This document shows positions 37,858-46,015 of a DNA stretch of 64,000 nucleotides, one piece after another. The translations under genes and the position numbers were made by a program. The notes beneath the pieces were generated by a model. It worked only from the letters and a program-made list of their open reading frames with translations, was not told the DNA's origin and did no database searches. Position 1 is the stretch's first letter, and each line of letters begins with the position of its first letter. Location of the stretch: positions 3,348,001-3,412,000 of the forward strand of contig NZ_JAIHLP010000002.1 in NCBI RefSeq assembly GCF_020009625.1, in the 5' to 3' direction. The stretch comes from Leifsonia poae (lineage in GTDB: Bacteria; Actinomycetota; Actinomycetes; Actinomycetales; Microbacteriaceae).

Positions 37858-39795
37858 CTACACCTGACCGTGGAGGAAAGCGTAGAACTCGTCCTTGAGC
37901 GGCAGGAGGGCGTGGTACTGGTTGTTCTCTTCGAGGTCCATCACCTGGTCGATGGCGACCTTGGCCTTGCGGACATCCCAGTTCCGTTTCGCGGCGACGT
38001 GGGTCATCCACTGGTCCTCGAGCATGAGGTAGCGCGGGTCGATGCCGAAGAAGGCGAGATCGTCGACGAGGTCGATGTCGATCACCGTGCCGCCCGTGCC
38101 GGCGTGATCGGCGGGCTCGTTCGGATCGATCTCCGAGCGATTCCAGTAGCTGCCGTGGTTGCGGAACGCCCACCAGGCCGCCACTCGTCGCGGGCTGTAC
38201 GCGTCGGTCATCTCTCTCGTGAACTCGGCGGTCACATCCTGATCGTCGTCGAGCATGATGAACGGGCCGCGCACGCCGTCCTCCCAGAGGTAACGGGCGA
38301 CGACGAAACGTCCGATGCCACCGATATTGTGCGGGCTGGCATAGAGCTCGACAGAGGCGAGCGAGCCGAGCGAATGCTCGGCGATGACCCGCTCATACAG
38401 CTCCTGATTCCGCGGGTCGTTGTTCCAGAGGATCAGCCGCACCGGCGTGGGGGAGCTCTGGCGGGAGAGCATGTCGAGAATCGCCTGGATGCGCTCGGGG
38501 CGGTTCCAGAGGCACATCATGATCGGAAGCGCGTCGTTCGAGACCTCACCGCGCACCAGGGCCGGGCTGATCCGGTCGGAGAGCAGCGAACGCATCCGGG
38601 TGAACCGTTCGTCGTCCCGCTGGCGCCGGCGCGCCTCCTCGGCCTCGGCGATCCTCCGGGCGGCGCGGGCGCCGACGGCCCGCCTGACACTCGCCGACGC
38701 GGCGGAGAGGGCGTCGGCAGTGCGGACGATGCGGCGTGCGGAGAACCGGTCGACGAGACCTTCGAGCGTCGCGACCTGTTCCCGCGCCTGTCGCAGCTGC
38801 TCCTCGAGCGCCTGTGTGCGGTCGAACACCTCGGTGCGACGCAGTAACTCGGTGAGCTCGGCGGCGTCTGCGCTCTCCTTCGCCGCGTAGGCGCGTGCGA
38901 AGGTGCGGTGCAGTTCATCGGCTTCGGCGGAGACGTCGAGAGGAACGTCGGGCACGGATTCGACGGTGGCGCCCATCCGCTCGTCGGCGACGAGGGTTCC
39001 GTTCGCGATCCCCTCGCGCAGCTCCGTGTCGGAGGGGTGACGGGCGACATAGAAGCTGAAGAGCACGCCGTTCCGTTCGCGAGCGTACTCGCGCATGCCG
39101 TGATGGTTGGGGCTCGGCGTGAGTTCCGGATTGCGGGCGTAGGCCGCTCCTGACGCGCGGACCTTGCGCTGGAACTGCTCCCACGATCGCCACGGGAAAT
39201 GCAGGACCTCGATGCCCGCGCCCTCCGCCGGGCGGCCCTTCGATTCCAGGTTGACGAAGTGATTGCCCTGCGCGACGACGATGTCGTTCGTCCCGATGTG
39301 CACGGCATCGGGGGTCGCATGGTTGAGGATGCCGATCTCGTTCATCCGTTCGACCGGGCGCAGATCACGGTAGGCGAGCCGGTGAAGGCCGCTTCCCCGG
39401 AGCGCGGGCGGCCCGATCATGTCGGTCACCGTGACCGGGAAGGTCTGAAACTCTTGCGGGATGGCGGCGAACGCTTCGTGCAGGCTCTGGGACCGGTCGA
39501 CGGCGAACCAGAACTCGTCGGCGTCGGCGTTGATCACCCAATCGGCCCCGTAGAGCTCGAACGCGTCGCGCGCCATCGCGGTGACGGTCGTGTGCTGCTG
39601 CTTCAGATGACGGGGGTCGTCGCGGACATCCAGCCGGTCGGCCCAGCGTTCGTCGGCGAGGATCTCACGGGTGCCGTCGACGGAGCCGTTATCGGTCACG
39701 ATGATCCGGTCGACGCCCTGGGCGAGGTGGTGCTCGACCATCTGGCCGATCACATCGGCTTCGTCGCGGACCATGAGCGTCATTACGAGCGTCAA
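37858..39795 (-). CDS. Two-domain glycosyltransferase (GT2-like, coiled-coil, GT2-like)
   Basis: 645-residue protein. The N-terminal 300 residues resemble the Glyco_tranf_2_4 group (VMTLMVRDEADVIGQMV, NADADEFWF). A charged coiled-coil runs from about 325 to 430. The C-terminal part (about 440-645) has MMCLWNRPERIQAILDML and FIMLDDDQDV, a second GT-A-like domain with an acidic metal site. TTG 39795 was chosen from a GGAGAT about 10 nt upstream; ATG 39783 is an alternative. It ends 9 bp from the convergent wall-protein gene. Donor and acceptor sugars are unknown. Confidence 0.8.
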   Translation of the reverse strand: MTLVMTLMVRDEADVIGQMVEHHLAQGVDRIIVTDNGSVDGTREILADERWADRLDVRDDPRHLKQQHTTVTAMARDAFELYGADWVINADADEFWFAVDRSQSLHEAFAAIPQEFQTFPVTVTDMIGPPALRGSGLHRLAYRDLRPVERMNEIGILNHATPDAVHIGTNDIVVAQGNHFVNLESKGRPAEGAGIEVLHFPWRSWEQFQRKVRASGAAYARNPELTPSPNHHGMREYARERNGVLFSFYVARHPSDTELREGIANGTLVADERMGATVESVPDVPLDVSAEADELHRTFARAYAAKESADAAELTELLRRTEVFDRTQALEEQLRQAREQVATLEGLVDRFSARRIVRTADALSAASASVRRAVGARAARRIAEAEEARRRQRDDERFTRMRSLLSDRISPALVRGEVSNDALPIMMCLWNRPERIQAILDMLSRQSSPTPVRLILWNNDPRNQELYERVIAEHSLGSLASVELYASPHNIGGIGRFVVARYLWEDGVRGPFIMLDDDQDVTAEFTREMTDAYSPRRVAAWWAFRNHGSYWNRSEIDPNEPADHAGTGGTVIDIDLVDDLAFFGIDPRYLMLEDQWMTHVAAKRNWDVRKAKVAIDQVMDLEENNQYHALLPLKDEFYAFLHGQV

Positions 39796-39844
39796 TTCAG
39801 TGCATCTCCGGGTCGTGGTGATTCGTCATTCTGGCACAGGGCTG

Positions 39845-40690
39845 TCAGCGGCTGCGCCACCACACGCGTACGGCCAGAGCGAACCGGATCGCCAATCGGA
39901 GCGGGGCGAGATACCACCCGGTGTACTTGCGGGAGAGGAAGCGGTAGGCGCTCTCATGGTGCACTCTCTCCATCGCACCGGCATTCTGCGAGGTCGAATG
40001 CGCGCCCGTGTGGACAACGGAAGCCTGCGGGGCGTAGAGGTTGCGCCATCCGGCGCGGCCGAGCCTGGCGCCGAGATCGACATCCTCGAAGTACATGAAG
40101 AACGAGGGATCGAACCCGCCGATCTCGTTGTAGGCCTCGGATCGCACGAGGAGGCAGGCCCCGGAGAGCCAGCCCGCGTCGCGGAGGGTGTCGCCTGTGG
40201 AGTCCGACCGGCGGTAGCGCCGGGTCCACGGGTTGTTCGGCCACGCGCGCGAGAAGACGGCGTGGCCGATGCCGGTGCGGAGGGAAGGGAGGTTGCGCGC
40301 CGAGGGGTACACGGTGTCGTCGGGGTCGAGGATGCGCGGCCCGACCGAGCCGGCATCGGGGTACTGCTCGGCGATCTCGAGAAGGGTGTCGATCGAGTGC
40401 TCCGCGAAGTGCACATCCGGGTTGACGACCAGGATGTAGTCCGGCGATGGCCCGAAGGCATCGATGCCGGCGGTGATCCCGGCGCCATACCCGCCGTTCT
40501 CATCGAGCGCGATCAGCCGCGCATCCGTCGCCGACACGATCGCGCGGGTCGCTTCGACATCGGCCGAGGCGTTGTCGACGATGATCGTCGAGAACGGGGA
40601 GGAGACGGCCGTGGCCAAAGAAGAGAGGAACGAGCCGATGGCAGAACTGGAATTGTACGTGACCGTCACGACGAGCAATGACGGTGCCAT
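39845..40690 (-). CDS. Glycosyltransferase family 2, rhamnosyltransferase-like
   Basis: 281-residue inverting GT-A enzyme of the WbbL/RfbN-like group. VVTVTYNSSSAIGSFL opens the fold, VDNASADVEATRAIV and ENGGYGAGITAGID follow, VVNPDVHF is the metal-binding DxD equivalent, and GACLLVRSEAYNEIGGFDPSFFMYFEDVDL is the family's acceptor region. ATG 40690 has GGAAGG upstream. Similar enzymes link rhamnose or galactofuranose in actinobacterial walls; with rml genes nearby a rhamnosyl role is likely. Confidence 0.85.
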   Translation of the reverse strand: MAPSLLVVTVTYNSSSAIGSFLSSLATAVSSPFSTIIVDNASADVEATRAIVSATDARLIALDENGGYGAGITAGIDAFGPSPDYILVVNPDVHFAEHSIDTLLEIAEQYPDAGSVGPRILDPDDTVYPSARNLPSLRTGIGHAVFSRAWPNNPWTRRYRRSDSTGDTLRDAGWLSGACLLVRSEAYNEIGGFDPSFFMYFEDVDLGARLGRAGWRNLYAPQASVVHTGAHSTSQNAGAMERVHHESAYRFLSRKYTGWYLAPLRLAIRFALAVRVWWRSR

Positions 40691-40799
40691 AAGCCTTCCA
40701 GATGGTCGGTGTTCGAAAGGTGTCGCGGATTCCGCGCGTGCGTCGGATGGACGAGCATCCAGCATATCCGCACCCGCTGGGCGAACCCTGCGGTCACGC

Positions 40800-42053
40800 T
40801 CAGACGACGTGCGCGGTCGATTCGATCTCACCGAGATCGTCGAATGCGGGCTCGGCGTAGACCATCCCGACCGCGTACTCATAATAGGGAACGTCGAACG
40901 AGCAGGCCTGGGGCAGATCGTGGATGTGTCGGCCCGCGTTGTCCATGAGCGAGACGTTGACGAAGTATTTTCCGGTGCCGAAGCGCACGTCTTTCAGCGT
41001 CAGACGCAGAAGCCGTGTCTTGGTGAGCCGGGGCAGATGCATCTTGAGTCGCTTGGTGGTCGTGCCGTAGACGGGCTGACCGAGAGCGTTGTCGATCTGC
41101 ACCGCGGCCATCCAATCGTCGAGCCCGTCGAAGTGCTCGACCGCCAACTCGATCGTCAGATCGCTCCCGGGGGTGACCGGGTCGCCGATCGATCCTCCGG
41201 ACGGGAAGACGTCGGCGCTGTGGACGACGCCGTGTCCGTTGATCCTGTCCTGGGCCGCCGAGCCGTCGGCGATGCGGCGTTCCTCCAGGTTGTCGCGCAA
41301 GAGCGCGACCGCCTCGTTGGGCTCTCCCTTGTAGACCACGGTGCCCTTGTCGAGCAGGATCACGGTGTCGCACAATTCGGTGACCTGGCCGAGCGAGTGC
41401 GTCACCAGGATGATCGTGCGGCCCTGCTCCTGGAAGGAGCGGATCTTGTCGAGACATTTGCGCTGGAAGGCCTCGTCGCCGACCGCGAGGATCTCGTCGA
41501 CGAGCAGGATGTCCGGGTCGGTGTGCACGGCGACGGCGAACGCCAGACGCACATACATCCCGGAGGAGTAGAACTTGACCTGCGTGTCGATGAAGTCAGC
41601 GATGCCGGAGAACAGGACGATCTCATCGAAACGCTCGTCGGTCTCTTTGCGGCTGAGGCCCAGGATGGAGGCGTTGAGGTAGACGTTCTCCCGGCCGGTC
41701 AGGTCGGGGTGGAACCCGGCGCCGAGCTCGAGAAGCGCGGCGATGCGACCGCGGCGGCGCACGGAGCCGCTCGACGGGTCGAGGATGCCGCCGATGACCT
41801 TGAGCAGGGTGCTCTTGCCGGAGCCGTTGTGGCCGATCAGCCCGACGGTGGTTCCGGCCTTGATCGTCGCCGACACATTGTTGAGCGCCCAGAAGTCCTC
41901 GCGGTGCTGCCGGCCGCGACCGAATGTGACGAGTCGCTCCTTGAGGGAGTTGTCTTTGCGGACGACGAATCGCTTCGAGACGTCGTCGATGACGATCACG
42001 TCGGGGCGCTCGGGTGTCCGAGTGCTCTCGGAGGTGTGTGCGTTCTGTGACAT
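40800..42053 (-). CDS. Polysaccharide ABC exporter ATPase with C-terminal Wzt-type domain
   Basis: ATP-binding subunit of a Wzm/Wzt (teichoic acid/O-antigen) exporter, 417 residues. Walker A GHNGSGKST at 74-82, the exporter-specific YSSGMYVRLAFAVA signature, and DILLVDEILAVGDE Walker B are clear. After about residue 260 a separate beta-rich domain (DLTIELAVEHFDGL, VRFGTGKYFVNVSLMDN) resembles the Wzt C-terminal carbohydrate-binding domain, which recognises the capped end of the polymer before export. The permease gene lies 27 bp upstream in the same operon. Confidence 0.92.
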   Translation of the reverse strand: MSQNAHTSESTRTPERPDVIVIDDVSKRFVVRKDNSLKERLVTFGRGRQHREDFWALNNVSATIKAGTTVGLIGHNGSGKSTLLKVIGGILDPSSGSVRRRGRIAALLELGAGFHPDLTGRENVYLNASILGLSRKETDERFDEIVLFSGIADFIDTQVKFYSSGMYVRLAFAVAVHTDPDILLVDEILAVGDEAFQRKCLDKIRSFQEQGRTIILVTHSLGQVTELCDTVILLDKGTVVYKGEPNEAVALLRDNLEERRIADGSAAQDRINGHGVVHSADVFPSGGSIGDPVTPGSDLTIELAVEHFDGLDDWMAAVQIDNALGQPVYGTTTKRLKMHLPRLTKTRLLRLTLKDVRFGTGKYFVNVSLMDNAGRHIHDLPQACSFDVPYYEYAVGMVYAEPAFDDLGEIESTAHVV

Positions 42054-42080
42054 CAGATTCTCAGCCAGTCGTGAAGCGGA

Positions 42081-43007
42081 TCAGAGTTCTTGAGCGAAGT
42101 TGCCCTGGAGCTTCGCGAAGACGCGCTGGAAGCTGAAGAGGAGGACGATTCCGATGACGATCGCGATCAGGAGGCGCGGCATCAGCCAGTCCGGGTAGAC
42201 GGCGACGTGGGGTCCGCCGAGCCAGAGTGCCTTCTGGAATCCGAGGACGGCGAGGGTCAGCGGATTGTCGGTGTAGATCGTCAGCAGCGGACCGTTGCCG
42301 AGGTGGGTCTGCACGGTCGCCCAGGAGTAGACGATCGGCGAGGCCCACATGAGGATCATCAGCACGACCTCCACGAGGTACTGGATGTCGCGGAGGTACA
42401 CATTGAGCGCGGAGAGGAGCAGCCCGAGCGCCGTGCCGTAGATCAGGATGACCAGGAACGCCGGAATGAAGTAGACCAGCTCGGGCGAGATCGGGAACTT
42501 GCCGAGCAGCAGCGTCGCGACCAGCAGGATCCCCAGCTGGATCATGAAGTTGAAGAGGGCGGAGCCGACGCTCGCGAGCGGGAAGATCTCTCGGGGGAGG
42601 TAGATCTTCTTGATCAGTCCGGCGTTGCCGACGATGGACGCCGTCGAACTGGAGACGATGTCGGAGAAGAAGGTGTATGCGGTCAGGCCGGTGAAGATGT
42701 AGATCGCGAAATCGTCGATCCCGCGGGAGGCGCCGAGGAACTGCCCGATCACAACGTAGTAGATGAGCAGCTGGGTGAGCGGACGGACGAGCGACCAGAG
42801 GAAGCCGAGGGCGCTGTCTTTGTAGCGCGCCTTCAGATCACGGCGCACGAGGAGATTGAGCATCTCGCGCTGGCCGAGGATCTCACGGATGGCGTTCCAC
42901 GAGCCTCCCGCACCCGACTTCGACCCGACGGAGACCATGGGCACGTCAGCGAGCGCAACGAAGCGTGCGTCGCGCATTTCGTGGTCGGTGGGTTCGTCTG
43001 TAGGCAT
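42081..43007 (-). CDS. Polysaccharide ABC exporter permease (Wzm/TagG-like)
   Basis: ABC-2 type membrane subunit partnering the ATPase downstream. 308 residues from ATG 43007, with six hydrophobic helices after a cytoplasmic amphipathic N-terminus (ILGQREMLNLLVRRDLKARYKDSALGFLWSL is spread across the interface helix). A minus-strand -10 TATGCT at 43024-43019 would start transcription 4-5 nt before the ATG; GTG 43013 is a possible alternative start. Divergent from the fused glycosyltransferase gene. Confidence 0.92.
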   Translation of the reverse strand: MPTDEPTDHEMRDARFVALADVPMVSVGSKSGAGGSWNAIREILGQREMLNLLVRRDLKARYKDSALGFLWSLVRPLTQLLIYYVVIGQFLGASRGIDDFAIYIFTGLTAYTFFSDIVSSSTASIVGNAGLIKKIYLPREIFPLASVGSALFNFMIQLGILLVATLLLGKFPISPELVYFIPAFLVILIYGTALGLLLSALNVYLRDIQYLVEVVLMILMWASPIVYSWATVQTHLGNGPLLTIYTDNPLTLAVLGFQKALWLGGPHVAVYPDWLMPRLLIAIVIGIVLLFSFQRVFAKLQGNFAQEL

Positions 43008-43018
43008 GAGCACAGATA

Positions 43019-43024
43019 AGCATA
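43019..43024 (-). promoter_or_regulatory. -10 box for exporter operon
   Basis: TATGCT on the minus strand, 11 nt before ATG 43007, giving a nearly leaderless mRNA for the permease-ATPase operon. Confidence 0.5.
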
Positions 43025-43100
43025 GCTCCCAGATTCCTGCGTCGATCCTGGGTGCGAGCGGCCGCGCAGGGCCGCACAGCCGGGGCCGGAGTTGGCTTGG

Positions 43101-43106
43101 TAGACT
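43101..43106 (+). promoter_or_regulatory. -10 box for GT2-GT4 fusion gene
   Basis: TAGACT, the same hexamer as before rmlC; expected start near 43113 gives a leader of about 26 nt before GTG 43139. Lies 77 bp from the divergent exporter promoter. Confidence 0.45.
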
Positions 43107-43138
43107 TCCAGCGCTTTGCAGGGCGAAGAGCGGATTGG

Positions 43139-45661
43139 GTGTATTACGTGGTGAAACGACGTGCGGGTGTTGTCTCTGTCGTGCTGGTCAACTTCCGGGG
43201 GGCCGACGACACGATCGAGTGCATCCGTGAGCTCAACGAACTCAATTGGCCTCGGGAACTGCTCGAGATCGTGGTGGTCGAGAACGGCTCGGGCGACGAC
43301 AGCCGCGAGAAGCTGAAGGCGCTCGGCGACCAGATCACGCTCGTCGTCTCCGAGGAGAACCGCGGATTCACCGGTGGCTGCAATCTCGGTGTCTCCAAGT
43401 CGACAGGCGAGTTCGTCGCCTTCTTGAACAACGACGCGAAGCCGCACGCCGACTGGATCGCCACCGCGGTGGACACATTCGCCTCGGGCACGAACATCGG
43501 GGCGGTCGCGAGCAAGGTGCTCGACTGGGAGGGTGAGCGGGTCGACTACCTCGACGCTGCCATCACCTGGTACGGCATGGGGTACAAACCGCACGCCGGC
43601 GAGATGGACCGCGGTTCGTGGGACACCGAGAAAGACGTGCTGTTCGGCACCGGAGCGGCCATGTTCGTCCGCGCCGCCGTCTTCGAGGAGCTCGGCGGCT
43701 TCGACGACACCTACTTCATGTTCTACGAAGACGTCGACCTCGGCTGGCGGATGAACCTCCTCGGCTACCGTTTCCGCTTCCAACCCGCGTCGCTGGCCTA
43801 TCACAAGCACCACGCGTCGATGAACAAGTTCGGCAGCTACCGCGAGACCTATCTGCTCGAGCGCAACGCCCTCTACACGCTGTACAAGAACCTCGACGAC
43901 GAGTCACTGGCTCAGGTGTTCCCCGGCGCGCTTCTGCTCGCGACCCGACGGGCGGTCGCCCGCGGCGACCTCGACTCGACCTCGTTCGATCTGCGCAAAT
44001 CCGACGATGACTCGCAGCCCGAGAAAGCGGTGAGCAAACAGACTCTCGCCGGGATCTTCGCCATCGACCAGTTCGTCGAACTCCTGCCCGAGACCACGGC
44101 GGCCCGGGCGCGAGTCCAGTCCACGCGGGTGCGGTCCGACCGCGAACTGACGGGACTGTTCGGGAACACCGACGAGCCGGCCTACCCGATCGAGTCGTAC
44201 CTGCGGGGCTACGAGAAGATCGTCGACACCCTCGGCCAATTGCACACCGGCGGCCGCCGCCGCGTGCTGGTGATCACCGGTGACCCGGTGGGAGAGCGCA
44301 TGGCCGGTCCCGCCATCCGTGCCTGGAACATCGCACGGCTCCTCGCGGACGAGCACGATGTCCGGCTGGTGAGCATGTCGAGCGCCATCCCGCTCGACGA
44401 CCGGGTCGAGGTGGGTGTGATCTCCCACCACCGACCGTCCTCGGTCTCGGCTCACGAGGAGTGGGCCGACATCATCATCGTGCAGGGCCATGCCCTCGAA
44501 CTCTTCCCGAGCCTGGAGAAATCGCGCAAGATCCTGGTGGTCGACGTCTACGACCCGCTGCACCTCGAACAGCTGGAACAGGGCAAAGGGCAATCGCTCA
44601 AAGCCTGGAACAAGCAGGTGAACGAGGCGACGGACGCGCTCAACCACCAGCTCCAGCTCGGCGACTTCTTCCTCTGCGCGAGTGAGCAGCAGCGTCACTT
44701 CTGGCTGGGCCAGCTGGCCGCACTCGGACGCATCAACGCCTATACCTACTCCCGCGACAACGACCTGGACTCGCTCATCGCCGTCGCGCCGTTCGGGGTG
44801 CCGAGCGAAGACCCGGTGCACGTCAAGCCCGTCATGCGCGGTGTCGTCCCGGGCATCTCGGAAGGCGACAAGGTCGTGGTCTGGGGTGGCGGCATCTACG
44901 ACTGGTTCGACCCCGAGATCCTCATCCGCGCCATCGCGAAACTGGCTCAGAAGCATCCGGAGATCCGGCTGTTCTTCATGGGGGTCAAACACCCCAACCC
45001 AGCCGTTCCCGAGATGGAGGCCGTCGCACGCGCGCGGCTGCTGGCCGGCAGTCTCGGCGTGAACGGCAAGAATGTGTTCTTCAACGAGTCGTGGGTGCCG
45101 TACGAGGACAGGCAGAACTACCTCCTCGAAGCGGATCTGGGTGTGTCCACCCACTTCCAGCACGTGGAGACGACCTTCTCGTTCCGCACCAGAATCCTCG
45201 ACTACCTGTGGGCGGGGCTCCCCATCGTCACGACGGGCGGGGATTCCTTCGGTCGTCTCGTCGCCGCGGAGTCGCTCGGCGCCTCCGTTCCGGAACGGGA
45301 CCTCGACGCCCTCGCCGACGCCATCGAGAAGCTGCTCTTCAACGACAAGGCCATCGCGGCCGCCAGGAAGAACGTCGCCAGAGTGCGTCAGGAGTTCACC
45401 TGGGTGAAGACCCTCGCGCCGCTCCTGGAGTTCTGCCGCAACCCGATTCCGGCGGCCGACAAGGCCGTCGCCAGCGGCAAGAAGAACGCCGCCGGCGGCA
45501 AGGGTCGGCCGGGTGGGGCGACCTACCAGGCTCCGAAGCGCGTCACCGGTGTCCGCCGCGATCTTCAGCGCGTGGCCTACTACCTCAAAGAGGGCGGGCC
45601 CGGTGCCGTCGTCGAACGCGTCCGCGCCCGTCAGGACCGGAAGCGCGACGCCGCCGGCTGA
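43139..45661 (+). CDS. Bifunctional glycosyltransferase, GT2 fused to GT4
   Basis: 840-residue protein with two catalytic domains. The first (about 10-260) is a GT2: VSVVLVNFRGADDTIECI, VVVENGSGDD, EENRGFTGGCNLG, FLNNDAKP and FDDTYFMFYEDVDLGWRM. After a linker, the second (about 380-790) is GT-B: TGDPVGERMAGPAIRAWNIARLL, then VVWGGGIYDWFDPEIL and a donor site around STHFQHVETTFSFRTRILDYLWAGLPIV. A basic, glycine/alanine-rich tail follows. Such fusions make two consecutive linkages. The start is uncertain among GTG 43139, 43148 and 43151. Confidence 0.85.
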   Translation: MYYVVKRRAGVVSVVLVNFRGADDTIECIRELNELNWPRELLEIVVVENGSGDDSREKLKALGDQITLVVSEENRGFTGGCNLGVSKSTGEFVAFLNNDAKPHADWIATAVDTFASGTNIGAVASKVLDWEGERVDYLDAAITWYGMGYKPHAGEMDRGSWDTEKDVLFGTGAAMFVRAAVFEELGGFDDTYFMFYEDVDLGWRMNLLGYRFRFQPASLAYHKHHASMNKFGSYRETYLLERNALYTLYKNLDDESLAQVFPGALLLATRRAVARGDLDSTSFDLRKSDDDSQPEKAVSKQTLAGIFAIDQFVELLPETTAARARVQSTRVRSDRELTGLFGNTDEPAYPIESYLRGYEKIVDTLGQLHTGGRRRVLVITGDPVGERMAGPAIRAWNIARLLADEHDVRLVSMSSAIPLDDRVEVGVISHHRPSSVSAHEEWADIIIVQGHALELFPSLEKSRKILVVDVYDPLHLEQLEQGKGQSLKAWNKQVNEATDALNHQLQLGDFFLCASEQQRHFWLGQLAALGRINAYTYSRDNDLDSLIAVAPFGVPSEDPVHVKPVMRGVVPGISEGDKVVVWGGGIYDWFDPEILIRAIAKLAQKHPEIRLFFMGVKHPNPAVPEMEAVARARLLAGSLGVNGKNVFFNESWVPYEDRQNYLLEADLGVSTHFQHVETTFSFRTRILDYLWAGLPIVTTGGDSFGRLVAAESLGASVPERDLDALADAIEKLLFNDKAIAAARKNVARVRQEFTWVKTLAPLLEFCRNPIPAADKAVASGKKNAAGGKGRPGGATYQAPKRVTGVRRDLQRVAYYLKEGGPGAVVERVRARQDRKRDAAG

Positions 45662-45682
45662 GTGAGGATCCGTCACAGCCGC

Positions 45683-45688
45683 TAAGCT
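45683..45688 (+). promoter_or_regulatory. -10 box for coiled-coil/GT2 operon
   Basis: TAAGCT, expected start about 45696, leaving a leader of about 56 nt that contains AGGGGA before GTG 45752. Confidence 0.42.
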
Positions 45689-45751
45689 TTTGCGAACGCG
45701 ACGGGGCGACCGTTGCGGCATCGAACCCAGCACGAACCAGGGGATACTTCC

Positions 45752-46015
45752 GTGTCAGAGGAATCAGACGACCTGCGGCGACTCCGAACGGAGCGAGACG
45801 AGCTTCTCGCGACCGTCCGCGACCTCGCCCACCTGCAGCTCATCGGCCGAGACATCGAGCTCGGCCTGCGCGCCGAGCTCATGCAGGCCAAGATCGACGC
45901 CGAAATTGCCCGGGCCGCGACGGCGGGAGAGGCGGCGAGGGTCATGAGCAGCAGTTCCTGGCGTGTGGGTCGCGCGGTGACCTGGCCGGTCCGGGTGCTC
46001 CGGCGGACGCCGTGA
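45752..46015 (+). CDS. Small coiled-coil protein with SSSWR module
   Basis: 87-residue protein of unknown function. Residues 1-60 are a charged heptad-like helix (RRLRTERDELLATVRDLAHL); the C-terminus reads MSSSSWRVGRAVTWPVRVLRR, an SxSWRxxxPxR-type segment usually seen inside large glycosyltransferases and methyltransferases after their coiled coils. Here it is free-standing. GTG 45752 has AGGGGA 7 nt upstream. It overlaps the following glycosyltransferase by GTGA, so the two are probably partners; it may hold the enzyme at the membrane or set glycan length. Confidence 0.7.
   Translation: MSEESDDLRRLRTERDELLATVRDLAHLQLIGRDIELGLRAELMQAKIDAEIARAATAGEAARVMSSSSWRVGRAVTWPVRVLRRTP

Noticed and set aside
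45091..46011. N-terminal extension of the tandem GT2-GT2 protein
   Set aside because: This part is an out-of-frame shadow of the GT2-GT4 gene; the GTGA overlap at 46012 and the GT2 start motif fix the real start.
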